Positions 1-8,812 of a stretch of DNA of 64,000 nt are shown piece by piece. The stretch's first letter is position 1, and the number at the start of each line of letters is the position of its first letter. The position numbers and the translations under genes were made by a program. This DNA is from Vibrio nitrifigilis. GTDB taxonomy: Bacteria > Pseudomonadota > Gammaproteobacteria > Enterobacterales > Vibrionaceae. The stretch is from NCBI RefSeq assembly GCF_015686695.1, contig NZ_JADPMR010000004.1:62001-126000 (forward strand), written 5' to 3'. Below the pieces are notes generated by a model. That model worked only from the letters and a program-made list of their open reading frames with translations. It had not been told where the DNA came from and searched no databases.

Positions 1-1307
1 TAATCGTTATTAAGCAAATTGATTTCCGCCCAAGCGATTCCTGAGGTGTTCAATGGAGTGGGTTGCAGATTTGGGTGGTGAATCTTAGCGGAAACCGTGT
101 AACTCCCTTCAAATTTATCAAATACGGATTTCTCGTTACTGTCGATTTGGATTTCTTGGTTAGGCAAGGTTGTCTTACCGGTGATCGTGGTAACATACCT
201 GGTGTCATCGTCTGGTTCTTTGTACGTCAATGTAAGCGTAAAAGAGTCTGTATCGGGTTTGGGTTCAGTCGCACTGCGGGGGACTAAACAATTGGGTTCC
301 ATCTTGACTTCGTCTGACGTCCATTGAATCAAAGGGGTTCTTGCGGCCTGTTTGCTGACTGAATCTAGCGAATACATCGCGGCGGTGGTTACTCCATTGA
401 GTTTCGACTCATTAAACTGGACCACACTAATCATGATGCAGGCTTTGATTTCGGGGAGCTGGATAGCATAAAACTGCCATTTAGCGTCGTTGGAGAGTGC
501 ATTTAAGATGGTGGGGGTAAATCCTTGAACGACATAATCTTCCCATATCCACCCTTGTTTGCCCGACAAGACGACATTGTTACTTAAATCCTTAATCTCG
601 TAAGACAGGACTTTCAGTAGGGGAGCACTGTAGTAATACGAACCCTGTCCTATGCATTCGTCAGGGTGATTTTTGAGGTAAAGGTCCATCTGTTCATCAT
701 ATTTAGATTGGAGTGTGTCGTTTTGCTCACTAGTCAGATATTGCGGTAAGAAGGAGTTAGGTCCATACCCAGCTTGAATGGTACCGAAAACATCTTCTAG
801 TAGAACGTCGTAGTAATACTCCCCTGTGCCTTTCAATTTTTGTGTGCCAATGGCTAGGTCTTGGCCGCGTAAATGATAGATCGCTCCACGTTCACCCGTT
901 TGACCTTGCAATAACTCAATCGTCAGTTTATCTGGGATGCCGGGGACTGAGATATTGATCGAAAAGGGCTGAGCATAACTTACCAAGTCACTGTGGATCA
1001 TATATGGGGTGATGACGTAGCCGCTGTTCTTGTCAGTGCAAAGGGACCACTCTGCAAGATAAGGTGTGGAGTTCATGCCTTGTTGTTGTTGTACCATTGT
1101 ACTGACATCGGCGACGACGACCCCTTCGTCATTCATTAATGTGCCATAAAAACACCAGCTGGACATGTTATAGCTAGGGTGATTAATGCTCATCCAATTC
1201 GACAAGGGCATCGAATTTGGCCCATGTTCATCTTTGTACTGACACAAGCGGAAGAGAGACGGTGAATTTGTTACGTAACTGTTGAGCGCATTTTGTAATG
1301 ATTTCAT
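1..1307 (-). CDS. AttH/CrtC-like lipocalin-fold protein, 3' end cut by window edge
   Basis: An open frame runs from ATG at 1307 on the minus strand to the window edge with no stop, giving at least 435 codons. A GGAG lies 11 nt before the ATG. The product has no signal peptide. Early residues include SSWCFYGTL; the middle has GSYYYSAPLLKV followed by a GWIWEDYV stretch and then WQFYAIQLPE. This order resembles the predicted hydrolase family related to AttH and carotenoid 1,2-hydratase CrtC (YYYSxPxL, then G-x-aWmDhEw, then WdWfalqL). The match is by eye and imperfect, for example ED in place of DHE, so the enzyme activity is uncertain. The substrate cannot be inferred. The C-terminus lies outside the window. 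Confidence 0.55.
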   Translation of the reverse strand, partial: MKSLQNALNSYVTNSPSLFRLCQYKDEHGPNSMPLSNWMSINHPSYNMSSWCFYGTLMNDEGVVVADVSTMVQQQQGMNSTPYLAEWSLCTDKNSGYVITPYMIHSDLVSYAQPFSINISVPGIPDKLTIELLQGQTGERGAIYHLRGQDLAIGTQKLKGTGEYYYDVLLEDVFGTIQAGYGPNSFLPQYLTSEQNDTLQSKYDEQMDLYLKNHPDECIGQGSYYYSAPLLKVLSYEIKDLSNNVVLSGKQGWIWEDYVVQGFTPTILNALSNDAKWQFYAIQLPEIKACIMISVVQFNESKLNGVTTAAMYSLDSVSKQAARTPLIQWTSDEVKMEPNCLVPRSATEPKPDTDSFTLTLTYKEPDDDTRYVTTITGKTTLPNQEIQIDSNEKSVFDKFEGSYTVSAKIHHPNLQPTPLNTSGIAWAEINLLNND

Positions 1308-1470
1308 TGCACATATTTCTCCATGGAATAGTCAATTTACATTATGCTAAAAAGTGCATATATGGAATTACATTTATTTGTGTGTATATAAAATGCATAC
1401 GATTAATTGAGTGATGAGATGTACACAATTTCTGGATAATTCTGGCTAAACTTCAGAGAGGAAGGCGGGC

Positions 1471-1797
1471 ATGGAGAATAAAATGGAAGAGGCGATTGCA
1501 CAGCTGAAAATAGAAGATATTGACACTGGATATGCGCTGGTGGTGCCAAGAACTCAACACGTTATTTGCTAAAACATTTAAAAGTGCGCACTTCAACAGC
1601 GAATCGGTTCGGTGGGAAGTCATCAAGCGGTCAAAATCCAAATTCCAAGTGTGGACAAGAGAAGTCCGTGATTTGGTCAAGGCGTTGGAGGACGAAAAGG
1701 AGCAAAGTATCTTCAAGGCGTTGATAAAAAGAAGCTGACGACCATTCAGTCTTATTATGCCAGTGTCAGGAAGCACATTCGTAATTTGCAGGGTTAG
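1471..1797 (+). pseudogene. Small gene of unknown function broken by two compensating frame changes
   Basis: ATG at 1471 has a good ribosome site (GAGAGGAAGG). The frame encodes MENKMEEAIAQLKIEDIDTG and then stops at about 1572. Protein-like sequence continues in the next frame (about 1541-1722: ELNTLFAKTFKS, then WEVIKRSKSKFQVWTREV) and returns to the first frame at about 1723 (KKKLTTIQSYYASV, RKHIRNLQG) to a TAG at 1797. Joined, these give one lysine-rich, helical protein of about 108 residues. I do not recognise the family. It is either a decayed gene or a correct gene with two indel errors in the assembly. The ORF on the opposite strand over the same bases is cysteine- and leucine-rich and looks like a shadow. 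Confidence 0.4.
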
Positions 1798-1937
1798 TAG
1801 AAAACTTAAAAATTAGATTTCAGGAAAGCAGCTAGTTTGTGCTGTAAACAGAAATGTCCAAATCTTTATAACTACTTGAATTAAGATAAATCATTAATAT
1901 CATTTTATGGTTGTGTCAACAGGATAATTGAACCATT

Positions 1938-1963
1938 AAGAGCCACTTTTAGTGGCTCTTTTT
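1938..1963 (+). terminator. Intrinsic terminator
   Basis: A perfect 10-bp stem (AAGAGCCACT / AGTGGCTCTT) with a TTT loop is followed by further T residues. It ends whatever is transcribed through the small broken gene at 1471-1797. The remaining bases up to the CARF regulator (1964-2143) are AT-rich and should carry its promoter; I see no sigma54 motif there. Confidence 0.85.
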
Positions 1964-2143
1964 ATATCTAGAATGAGCGTGTCTAATTTAGTGAAAACTT
2001 ATGTAATTGATTGATTTTAATATATGTGTTTGAAATCTCATTTCTCAAAGATATACCAAGTGAATCAAATCTATTGAATATCAATGAGTTTAATATTGAT
2101 ATAAAATCTTTTCCCTAAAGTAAATAGAATTACGGAAGAGAAA

Positions 2144-3634
2144 ATGGCAACGTTGCTGACTTGGCTAGGCAGAAAAGATCTTGATCAAATGAAAAACGAT
2201 CAAGTTGCCTCGATTGCGACTATCGCACTAAAAGGACCTCTATTAGATGAGGTTGTTATCCTTGCGAGCACCTGGGATGACGAATGGTATGAATACCGAG
2301 AATGGTTAGAAAAGCGACTTGCTTTAGCGAATCGCTCGAAAACCACAGTCACGCTGCAGCGAGTTAGACTCTCATCTCCTATAGATTATTCCTCGATTAC
2401 CAAAGTGATGCAGAAGCAGTTGGAGACTCTTGTCGCCAGCGCTGATGAGTTATACATAAACCTCACTTCTGGCACGCCTGCCATGGCAGTAGTTTCAGTG
2501 CTGCTTGGTAAAGGCATCGCAAAATGCCACTTAGTTCAAACCTCACCTCAAGGTGACATCATTGATGTCGATGTTCCGGTCGATTTTGCTGCCGAATACA
2601 AAAAATCTTCATCCAGCTCTATTTCACAGTTGGCTTCGCAAATGCCAACAATGCACCCTGCTTTTGAAGCCATTACCGCCCAATCCCCAGAAATGCAAAG
2701 CGCGATTAGAAAAGCACAGCGTTTAGCTTATTCAGATTTGCCTGCTTTGGTGCTTGGTGAAAGTGGGGTGGGTAAAGAAGTAATGGCTCAAGCCATCCAC
2801 CACGCCAGTTCGCGTGCAAATAAGCCAATAAAAATCGTTAACTGTGGGGCATTGCCAGAAAACTTGGTGGATTCGATTTTGTTTGGGCATGTGAAAGGTG
2901 CATTTACCGGGGCTGATAAAGCTCACGCTGGGCTGTTTGAACAAGCCGATGGTGGCACGCTCTTTCTCGATGAGGTGGGTGAGCTACCCCTCAATATCCA
3001 AGTTAAATTGTTGCGCGCCTTGCAGCAAAAAGAGATCACTCGAGTTGGCGATGTAGAAAGTAAATCGGTTGATGTACGTATTATTGCCGCGACGCATCGC
3101 GATCTCTTTGCTATGACAGCTGACGGTACTTTTCGTGAAGATCTTTTTTATCGGTTAGCGGTAGGGGTGATTGAAGTGCCTGCATTGAGAGAACGCGCAG
3201 AGGATATTCCTGCGCTCATTGATGCCTTAATGGTGGATATCAACCGTCAAGCAGAAAAGCACCCTTTGTTTGAAAGTAAGAAAATTTCCCAGGATGCAAA
3301 AGATTTTGCGTCTTTCTACTCATGGCCGGGCAATATTCGCGAACTTTGGAATACGTTAAACCGCGCGGTGTTGTGGTCTGAGACACCAGATATTTCTTTG
3401 CAAGATCTTCAATCTTCCATCCTCAGTGCAGGTAAAGAATCGCAACATCATCATGGATTTACTATGCCGGGTAATTTCCAGCAATATCTTGATTCTATTA
3501 AAAAAGAGGCAGTTGTGAGTGCGCTAAAACTCTCTCATGGCAGCAAGAGCAAAGCGAAGGATTTACTTGGCTTAAAAAGCCATCAAACCCTCAGTAATTG
3601 GATGCAAAATTTAGGTATTGAAGAGTCGATTTAG
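2144..3634 (+). CDS. CARF-domain sigma54-dependent activator (RtcR-like)
   Basis: The protein has 496 residues; ATG at 2144 follows GGAAGAG. Residues 1-150 are a Rossmann-like sensor with a YINLTSGTPAM motif (104-114) and then LVQTSP (130-135), matching the CARF domain of RtcR (HVTTGS followed by LIQTAP). Residues 170-430 are a bacterial enhancer-binding AAA+ domain: Walker A GESGVGKE (205-212), GAFTGA loop that contacts sigma54 (252-257), Walker B GTLFLDE (271-277) and REDLFYRL. The C-terminus (about 455-496) is a Fis-like helix-turn-helix. CARF domains bind cyclic or terminally phosphorylated oligonucleotides, and in RtcR the domain gates ATPase activity. The gene sits 57 bp before hsdR, and a -24/-12 promoter lies in that gap. 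Inferred role: nucleotide-signal-gated activation of the restriction operon. It is not RtcR itself, as no rtcBA is nearby. Confidence 0.88.
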   Translation: MATLLTWLGRKDLDQMKNDQVASIATIALKGPLLDEVVILASTWDDEWYEYREWLEKRLALANRSKTTVTLQRVRLSSPIDYSSITKVMQKQLETLVASADELYINLTSGTPAMAVVSVLLGKGIAKCHLVQTSPQGDIIDVDVPVDFAAEYKKSSSSSISQLASQMPTMHPAFEAITAQSPEMQSAIRKAQRLAYSDLPALVLGESGVGKEVMAQAIHHASSRANKPIKIVNCGALPENLVDSILFGHVKGAFTGADKAHAGLFEQADGGTLFLDEVGELPLNIQVKLLRALQQKEITRVGDVESKSVDVRIIAATHRDLFAMTADGTFREDLFYRLAVGVIEVPALRERAEDIPALIDALMVDINRQAEKHPLFESKKISQDAKDFASFYSWPGNIRELWNTLNRAVLWSETPDISLQDLQSSILSAGKESQHHHGFTMPGNFQQYLDSIKKEAVVSALKLSHGSKSKAKDLLGLKSHQTLSNWMQNLGIEESI

Positions 3635-3649
3635 CCAGATAACAACCGT

Positions 3650-3665
3650 TGGTATGACTATTGCG
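3650..3665 (+). promoter_or_regulatory. Sigma54 (-24/-12) promoter of hsdRMS
   Basis: TGGTATGACTATTGCG fits the TGGCAC-N5-TTGCA consensus with the essential GG (3651-3652) and GC (3663-3664) at the exact 10-nt spacing. Transcription should start near 3675, immediately before the AAGGAA ribosome site of hsdR, leaving a leader of about 16 nt. The gene just upstream encodes a sigma54 activator, which makes the match meaningful. Confidence 0.75.
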
Positions 3666-3691
3666 AATAGACAGATAAGGAAATAGTACGA

Positions 3692-6600
3692 GTGAAATTA
3701 TCAATGAATTTTGAACACCTTCGCCCTCAATGGCCAGATCTTGCTGAGTTAGGTGCTTTTGCAGAAACCTATGCAGTGAGCGATCCTCAAAGTTCCATGG
3801 TGAAACTGCGTTGTTATATCGAAAAAATCGTCGGATACGTGTTTGGTGAGCTTAATCTTCCGGCTTTGCCTACGGACAAACTTCATGACAAATTGGAAAG
3901 CAATGAATTTCAACAAGTTGTTGATAAAGCGCTCTTAACTAAATTTCATGCGATTCGCATTGGGGGCAACAAAGCCGCTCACGAGGGTTATGTGAATCAA
4001 CACGAAGCGATCTGGTTAGTCAAAGAGGCTTACTATATCGGCGTGTGGCTTTATGTCACGATTGGTGGTGGCAGTGATGACGATCTCGCTGAATACCAAC
4101 CGTTAGAGAACATGCCCCGTGATGATGAAGGCAAAGCGGAATTTAAACGCAAAAATAAACAGCTGCAAATTAAATTGGCGCAAAACAGTGCGCAGCTTGA
4201 GCAAGCACTAAAAGAGTTACAAGAGGTGCGTGAGGCGCAGATGGCAGCGCAACAGGAAGCCGCTCGTCTTAAATTAGCCATCGACCAAGAAAAAGCGCAA
4301 CAGCTACGCAGTAAAACTGAGCAACTTAAATCTACTTTCGAATTTAATGAAGCCGAAACACGCCAACAGTTGATTGATGCCGAGCTGCGCAGCGCGGGTT
4401 GGGATGTGGCTTTAGGTTATGAGAGCACCGAACAAGTCTCTAAAGAGTTTGAAGTCAGTGGTCTTCCCTCTACAGCAAGTGGTACTGGCTACTGTGATTA
4501 CGTGTTATGGGATGATAACGGTTTACCACTGGCTGTGATTGAAGCCAAACGTACTCGACGAGATAACCGCGAAGGGCGAGAGCAGGCCAAAGAGTACGCC
4601 GATGCTCTGGAAGCGCGCTTTGGTCAGCGCCCAGTGATTTTTTACACCAACGGTTACGACATCACCATGTGGGATGATGCGCAAGGTTATGTGCCGCGTA
4701 AACTGTTTGGTTACTACGAAAAAGACAGCTTACAGCACCTTATTCAGCAACGTACTTTACGTAAAAATCTACTCGAAACGCCGATCGATACCAAGGTCGC
4801 TGGGCGTGATTATCAGCTGGAGACCATTACTCGCGTCAGTGAACGATTCAGCGATAAATACCGCAAAGCACTCATTGTACAAGCCACAGGTACAGGGAAA
4901 ACACGTGTGGCAATCGCTTTAGCAAAACGTCTTCTGGATGCCGGTTGGGCAAAACGCATTCTCTTTTTATGTGACCGCAAAGAACTGCGTAAACAAGCCG
5001 CAAATGCGTTCAATGAACACACCAAAGAGCCTTTGTTTGTCAAAGGTAAGAGTAAACAGGATAAGTTGCATTCCGCTCGTATCGTAATCGCTACCTATCC
5101 CGGCATGATGCAGAATTTCCAAGAGTTTGACGTCGGCCACTTTGATCTGATCATCGCCGATGAGTCGCACCGCTCTATCTATAACAAGTACGGTGAACTG
5201 TTCCTCTACTTTGACGCACTGCAAGTGGGCTTAACGGCCACCCCTGTTGAAATGATTTCTCGCTCTACCAGCAAACTGTTTGGTTGTGATTACAAAATGC
5301 CAACCGCCAATTACCCATTGGAACTGGCGATTGAACAAGGGCACTTAGTGCCGTTTAAAGTGGTGGCTCATACCACCAAGTTTTTACGTGAGGGGATTCA
5401 TAGCAACGAGTTAACCGATGAGCAGATTGCAGAATTGGAAGACCAAGGCATCGATCCGAACACCTTGGAGTTCGATGCGCCCCAAATCGACAAAGCGATT
5501 TTTAACAAAGACACCAACCGCCAAATTTTACGTAACTTAATGGAAAATGGCTTACGTGATGCCGATGGACAACTGCCAGGAAAATCGATCATTTTTGCGC
5601 GCAATATTGACCACGCCAACCTACTCGTCGAACTGTTTGATGAGCTGTATCCACAATATGGCGGCGATTTTTGTCGAGTGATTCACTCCAAAAACGAACG
5701 CGCCGAAGAGCTCATTGATCGCTTTAAAAGCGCCGAAGGGGATAACAACGAAATCACCATCGCCGTTTCAGTGGATATGTTGGATACCGGGATTGATGTG
5801 CCTGAATGCGTAAACTTAGTGTTCGCCAAGCCTATCAAGTCCAAAGTTAAGTTTTGGCAAATGGTAGGGCGCGGCACTCGCTTGTGTGAAAACTTATACG
5901 GACCGGGAGAAGATAAAAAACACTTCCTGATTTTTGACCATTGGAACAACTTTGAATACTTCAAAATGGATCCTCCTGAAGAAGAATCGAATCAAAGCAA
6001 GTCGCTCGCGCAGCAAGTATTCGAAGCCAAAGTACGCCTTGCGGTCGAAGCATTGAAAAAAGCCAATATGGATCTCTTTAGCCAAACGGTGCCTATGATC
6101 AAAGCCGATATTGACGATTTGGATGATCAAGTGATTGCTGTGCGTGAAAAATGGCAACTCAAAGCCGAACTTAGCGATGAGCGCTGCTTATCCCAAATGG
6201 CTCCGGCGACTCGCAGCAAACTGTTGGATGAAATGGCCCCATTGATGCAATGGCGTAACATTCGCGGTATGAGCGAAGCGCTGCGCTTTGACCTGCAAAT
6301 GTTCAATGCACAACTGGTGAAATTGCTTCAGCCCGATATGGTTGAGAAAGAAGTGTTACCGCTGATGCAAAAAGTGACTTCGTTATCAATGCACTTAAAC
6401 GAAGTGCGTCAGCATGCCGATACCATCGCCTCGGTACAACAGCCCAAATTTTGGGGCGATACCGATTTTGCCGAAATGGAACAAGTGCGTAAAACCTTAC
6501 GCCCTGTGATTCACCTACGAGATAAAGGCGTTGCGCCCATTCCACCGCGGCCCCCCATCATTGATCTCAAAGAAGAAGCTGCAGAATACCGTACTGAAAC

Positions 6601-7150
6601 GGTTAAAACGGACATTCGCACCATCGATTACGAAATCTATCGTCAAGAAGTGGAGAAAACTCTTAAACCGCTATTTGAGTCTGATGAAGTGTTAAAAAGA
6701 ATTCGTGCTGGCGAGCCGGTGAGTGAAGCGGAATTAAATCAGCTTATCTCCTTGGTTCACACTCAAAATCCGAGTGTCAATTTGGCGATCTTAAGTGAGT
6801 TCTACCCAGATACCACCGCTTCTTTGGACCAAATACTGCGCACCATTGTAGGCATGAACCGTGACGACATCGAAACGCAATTTACCGCCTTTTTGCAGGC
6901 GTCTCATACTGCGCTCAATAGCCGCCAACAGCGGTTTGTGATTATGCTCAAAGATCACTTGTGCCGCTACGGCAGCATCACCGTTGAGCAGTTGTATGAT
7001 GCGCCGTTTAATCAGCTCGATGATGCTGGGTTAGACGGGGTTTTCCCTATCGAAAAACAAGCCGATGTGATTGCCGAGTTTGCCAAGCGTTTTAGTGTGG
7101 CGTTGGGCAATAAACAATCATCTGTGCAAGTGACAAGTGCGAACTCATAG
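3692..7150 (+). CDS. hsdR: Type I restriction enzyme R subunit
   Basis: The subunit translocates and cuts unmodified DNA within the HsdR2M2S complex. It has 1152 residues, the usual size of EcoKI/EcoEI-type HsdR. It has an N-terminal helical domain of the kind often placed before HsdR nucleases, then a coiled coil (about 150-215). The nuclease core follows with D269 and the EAK triad (284-286). The helicase has Walker A ATGTGKT (399-405), motif II DESH (490-493), then a TATPVE motif III and a QMVGRGTR motif VI, and an EcoEI-type C-terminal domain. GTG at 3692 follows AAGGAAAT; an in-frame ATG at 3704 is an alternative start. All catalytic motifs look intact. It is the first gene of the hsdRMS operon behind the sigma54 promoter. 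Confidence 0.96.
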   Translation: MKLSMNFEHLRPQWPDLAELGAFAETYAVSDPQSSMVKLRCYIEKIVGYVFGELNLPALPTDKLHDKLESNEFQQVVDKALLTKFHAIRIGGNKAAHEGYVNQHEAIWLVKEAYYIGVWLYVTIGGGSDDDLAEYQPLENMPRDDEGKAEFKRKNKQLQIKLAQNSAQLEQALKELQEVREAQMAAQQEAARLKLAIDQEKAQQLRSKTEQLKSTFEFNEAETRQQLIDAELRSAGWDVALGYESTEQVSKEFEVSGLPSTASGTGYCDYVLWDDNGLPLAVIEAKRTRRDNREGREQAKEYADALEARFGQRPVIFYTNGYDITMWDDAQGYVPRKLFGYYEKDSLQHLIQQRTLRKNLLETPIDTKVAGRDYQLETITRVSERFSDKYRKALIVQATGTGKTRVAIALAKRLLDAGWAKRILFLCDRKELRKQAANAFNEHTKEPLFVKGKSKQDKLHSARIVIATYPGMMQNFQEFDVGHFDLIIADESHRSIYNKYGELFLYFDALQVGLTATPVEMISRSTSKLFGCDYKMPTANYPLELAIEQGHLVPFKVVAHTTKFLREGIHSNELTDEQIAELEDQGIDPNTLEFDAPQIDKAIFNKDTNRQILRNLMENGLRDADGQLPGKSIIFARNIDHANLLVELFDELYPQYGGDFCRVIHSKNERAEELIDRFKSAEGDNNEITIAVSVDMLDTGIDVPECVNLVFAKPIKSKVKFWQMVGRGTRLCENLYGPGEDKKHFLIFDHWNNFEYFKMDPPEEESNQSKSLAQQVFEAKVRLAVEALKKANMDLFSQTVPMIKADIDDLDDQVIAVREKWQLKAELSDERCLSQMAPATRSKLLDEMAPLMQWRNIRGMSEALRFDLQMFNAQLVKLLQPDMVEKEVLPLMQKVTSLSMHLNEVRQHADTIASVQQPKFWGDTDFAEMEQVRKTLRPVIHLRDKGVAPIPPRPPIIDLKEEAAEYRTETVKTDIRTIDYEIYRQEVEKTLKPLFESDEVLKRIRAGEPVSEAELNQLISLVHTQNPSVNLAILSEFYPDTTASLDQILRTIVGMNRDDIETQFTAFLQASHTALNSRQQRFVIMLKDHLCRYGSITVEQLYDAPFNQLDDAGLDGVFPIEKQADVIAEFAKRFSVALGNKQSSVQVTSANS

Positions 7151-7231
7151 GGTTTCATCCCAGAAAAAGGTACACTAGCCAACAATACTATTACGCTGAT
7201 AATGCAGCGAATTTATCACAATGAGAACACC

Positions 7232-8812
7232 ATGATTAACGGTCAATTAAAAAGCAAAGTCGATAAAATTTGGGACGAATTCCATACTGGTGGCATCACT
7301 AATCCGCTGACTGTGATCGAGCAGATTACTTATCTGATTTATGCTCGTATGTTAGATATGAACGAGCGTAATGATGAAAGACGCAGTGCCCGCACCGGTA
7401 AATCATTTCCGCGTCGTTTCCCAGATGATAAACAACATATCCGCTGGGAGCAGTTTCGTCATAAAAGTGCAGAAGAGTTGTATCCGTTAGTCAAAGATGA
7501 ATTGTTCCCGTTTTTTGCTGATCTGGCAGGTGAAGGTACTTTGTTTGCTGAGTTTATGCAGGGGGCTCAGCTGATGATTCAGAAGCAGTCGTTATTGGCT
7601 CGCGCTGTGGATTTGGTGAGTGAACTTCCTTTAGAAAACAAAGACGTAAAAGGCGACTTGTACGAATACTTGCTCTCTAAATTGACTACGGCAGGGATCA
7701 ACGGCCAGTTCCGCACGCCGCGCCATATCATTCGTGCCATGGTGGAAATGCTCGATATTGAAGAGACGCATCGCATTTGTGACCCAGCCTGTGGTACGGG
7801 CGGTTTTCTAACCGTGGCTTACGAATATCTACTGGAAAAATATTCATCGCCAGAAGGGGTGGAGAAAGAGCCGCTGTTTAATCCAGATGGTACACCGCTG
7901 CTCGATAACGACGGCAAACCGATGTTCAATCTTATCTACACGGGCGATCTGCTTAACCCAGAAAACCGTCGTCATATCGACTATCGCATGTTCAATGGCT
8001 TTGACTTTGATAGCACCATGCTACGAGTGGCAGCGATGAACTTGGTGATGCACGGGGTGAAAGAGCCGGGCATTGTTTACCAAGATACCTTGAGCCAGAG
8101 CTTTGCCGAACGTCATCCTACTGAAGCGAAAAACAGCTTCGATATCATCCTCGCTAACCCGCCATTTAAAGGCAGCTTGGATGAAGAGGATGTGGATCCC
8201 GCGATTTTGAAAGTGGTGAAAACCAAAAAGACCGAACTGCTGTTTGTTGCTCAAATTGAACGCATGCTCAAAGTGGGTGGCCGCAGTGCGACGATTGTGC
8301 CAGATGGCGTGCTTTTTGGCAGTTCGAAAGCTCACCAAACTTTGCGTCAACGCTTAGTAGAAAACAACCAATTGGAAGCGGTAATTTCTCTGCCAAGTGG
8401 CGTATTTAAACCATATGCTGGTGTATCCACTGCGATTTTGATTTTCACTAAAGGTGGCAGCACCGACAAGGTGTGGTTTTACGATGTGCAAGCCGATGGA
8501 CTGTCGTTGGATGACAAGCGTACTCCAATCAAAGACAACGACTTGCCAGACTTGGTGAAACAGTATCATGCCTATCAACAAGCCGTGATCAACAAAACAC
8601 CACTGGATAGCTGGCAAGATAAAACCCAAAAAGCGTTTATTGTCGACAAAGCCGATATTAAAGCGCAGAAATACGACCTCTCTATCAACCGCTATAAAGA
8701 AGTGGTCTACCAAGCAGAAACCTATGAAGATCCAAAAGTGATTCTGGGTAAACTAAAAGCATTGGAAAATGAAATCCTGGCTGATTTGAATGAGCTGGAG
8801 TCGATGCTATGA
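7232..8812 (+). CDS. hsdM: Type I restriction-modification methyltransferase (M) subunit
   Basis: N6-adenine methyltransferase that works with HsdS to mark host sites. I take ATG at 7232 (MINGQLKSKVDKIWDEF), where family proteins normally begin, rather than the in-frame ATG at 7202, which has no ribosome site; this gives 526 residues. The helical N-terminal HsdM domain is followed by the SAM-binding motif DPACGTGG and the catalytic NPPF motif. It starts about 80 bp after hsdR, and its last codons overlap the start of hsdS (ATGA), so M and S are translationally coupled. Confidence 0.95.
   Translation: MINGQLKSKVDKIWDEFHTGGITNPLTVIEQITYLIYARMLDMNERNDERRSARTGKSFPRRFPDDKQHIRWEQFRHKSAEELYPLVKDELFPFFADLAGEGTLFAEFMQGAQLMIQKQSLLARAVDLVSELPLENKDVKGDLYEYLLSKLTTAGINGQFRTPRHIIRAMVEMLDIEETHRICDPACGTGGFLTVAYEYLLEKYSSPEGVEKEPLFNPDGTPLLDNDGKPMFNLIYTGDLLNPENRRHIDYRMFNGFDFDSTMLRVAAMNLVMHGVKEPGIVYQDTLSQSFAERHPTEAKNSFDIILANPPFKGSLDEEDVDPAILKVVKTKKTELLFVAQIERMLKVGGRSATIVPDGVLFGSSKAHQTLRQRLVENNQLEAVISLPSGVFKPYAGVSTAILIFTKGGSTDKVWFYDVQADGLSLDDKRTPIKDNDLPDLVKQYHAYQQAVINKTPLDSWQDKTQKAFIVDKADIKAQKYDLSINRYKEVVYQAETYEDPKVILGKLKALENEILADLNELESML

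Noticed and set aside
1453..1776. 107-residue ORF on the minus strand
   Set aside because: It covers the broken plus-strand gene, which has a good ribosome site and lysine-rich coding; the minus product looks like shadow sequence.
2144..3634. Regulator called RtcR itself
   Set aside because: No rtcA/rtcB nearby and only the CARF pattern is shared; the linked operon is hsdRMS.
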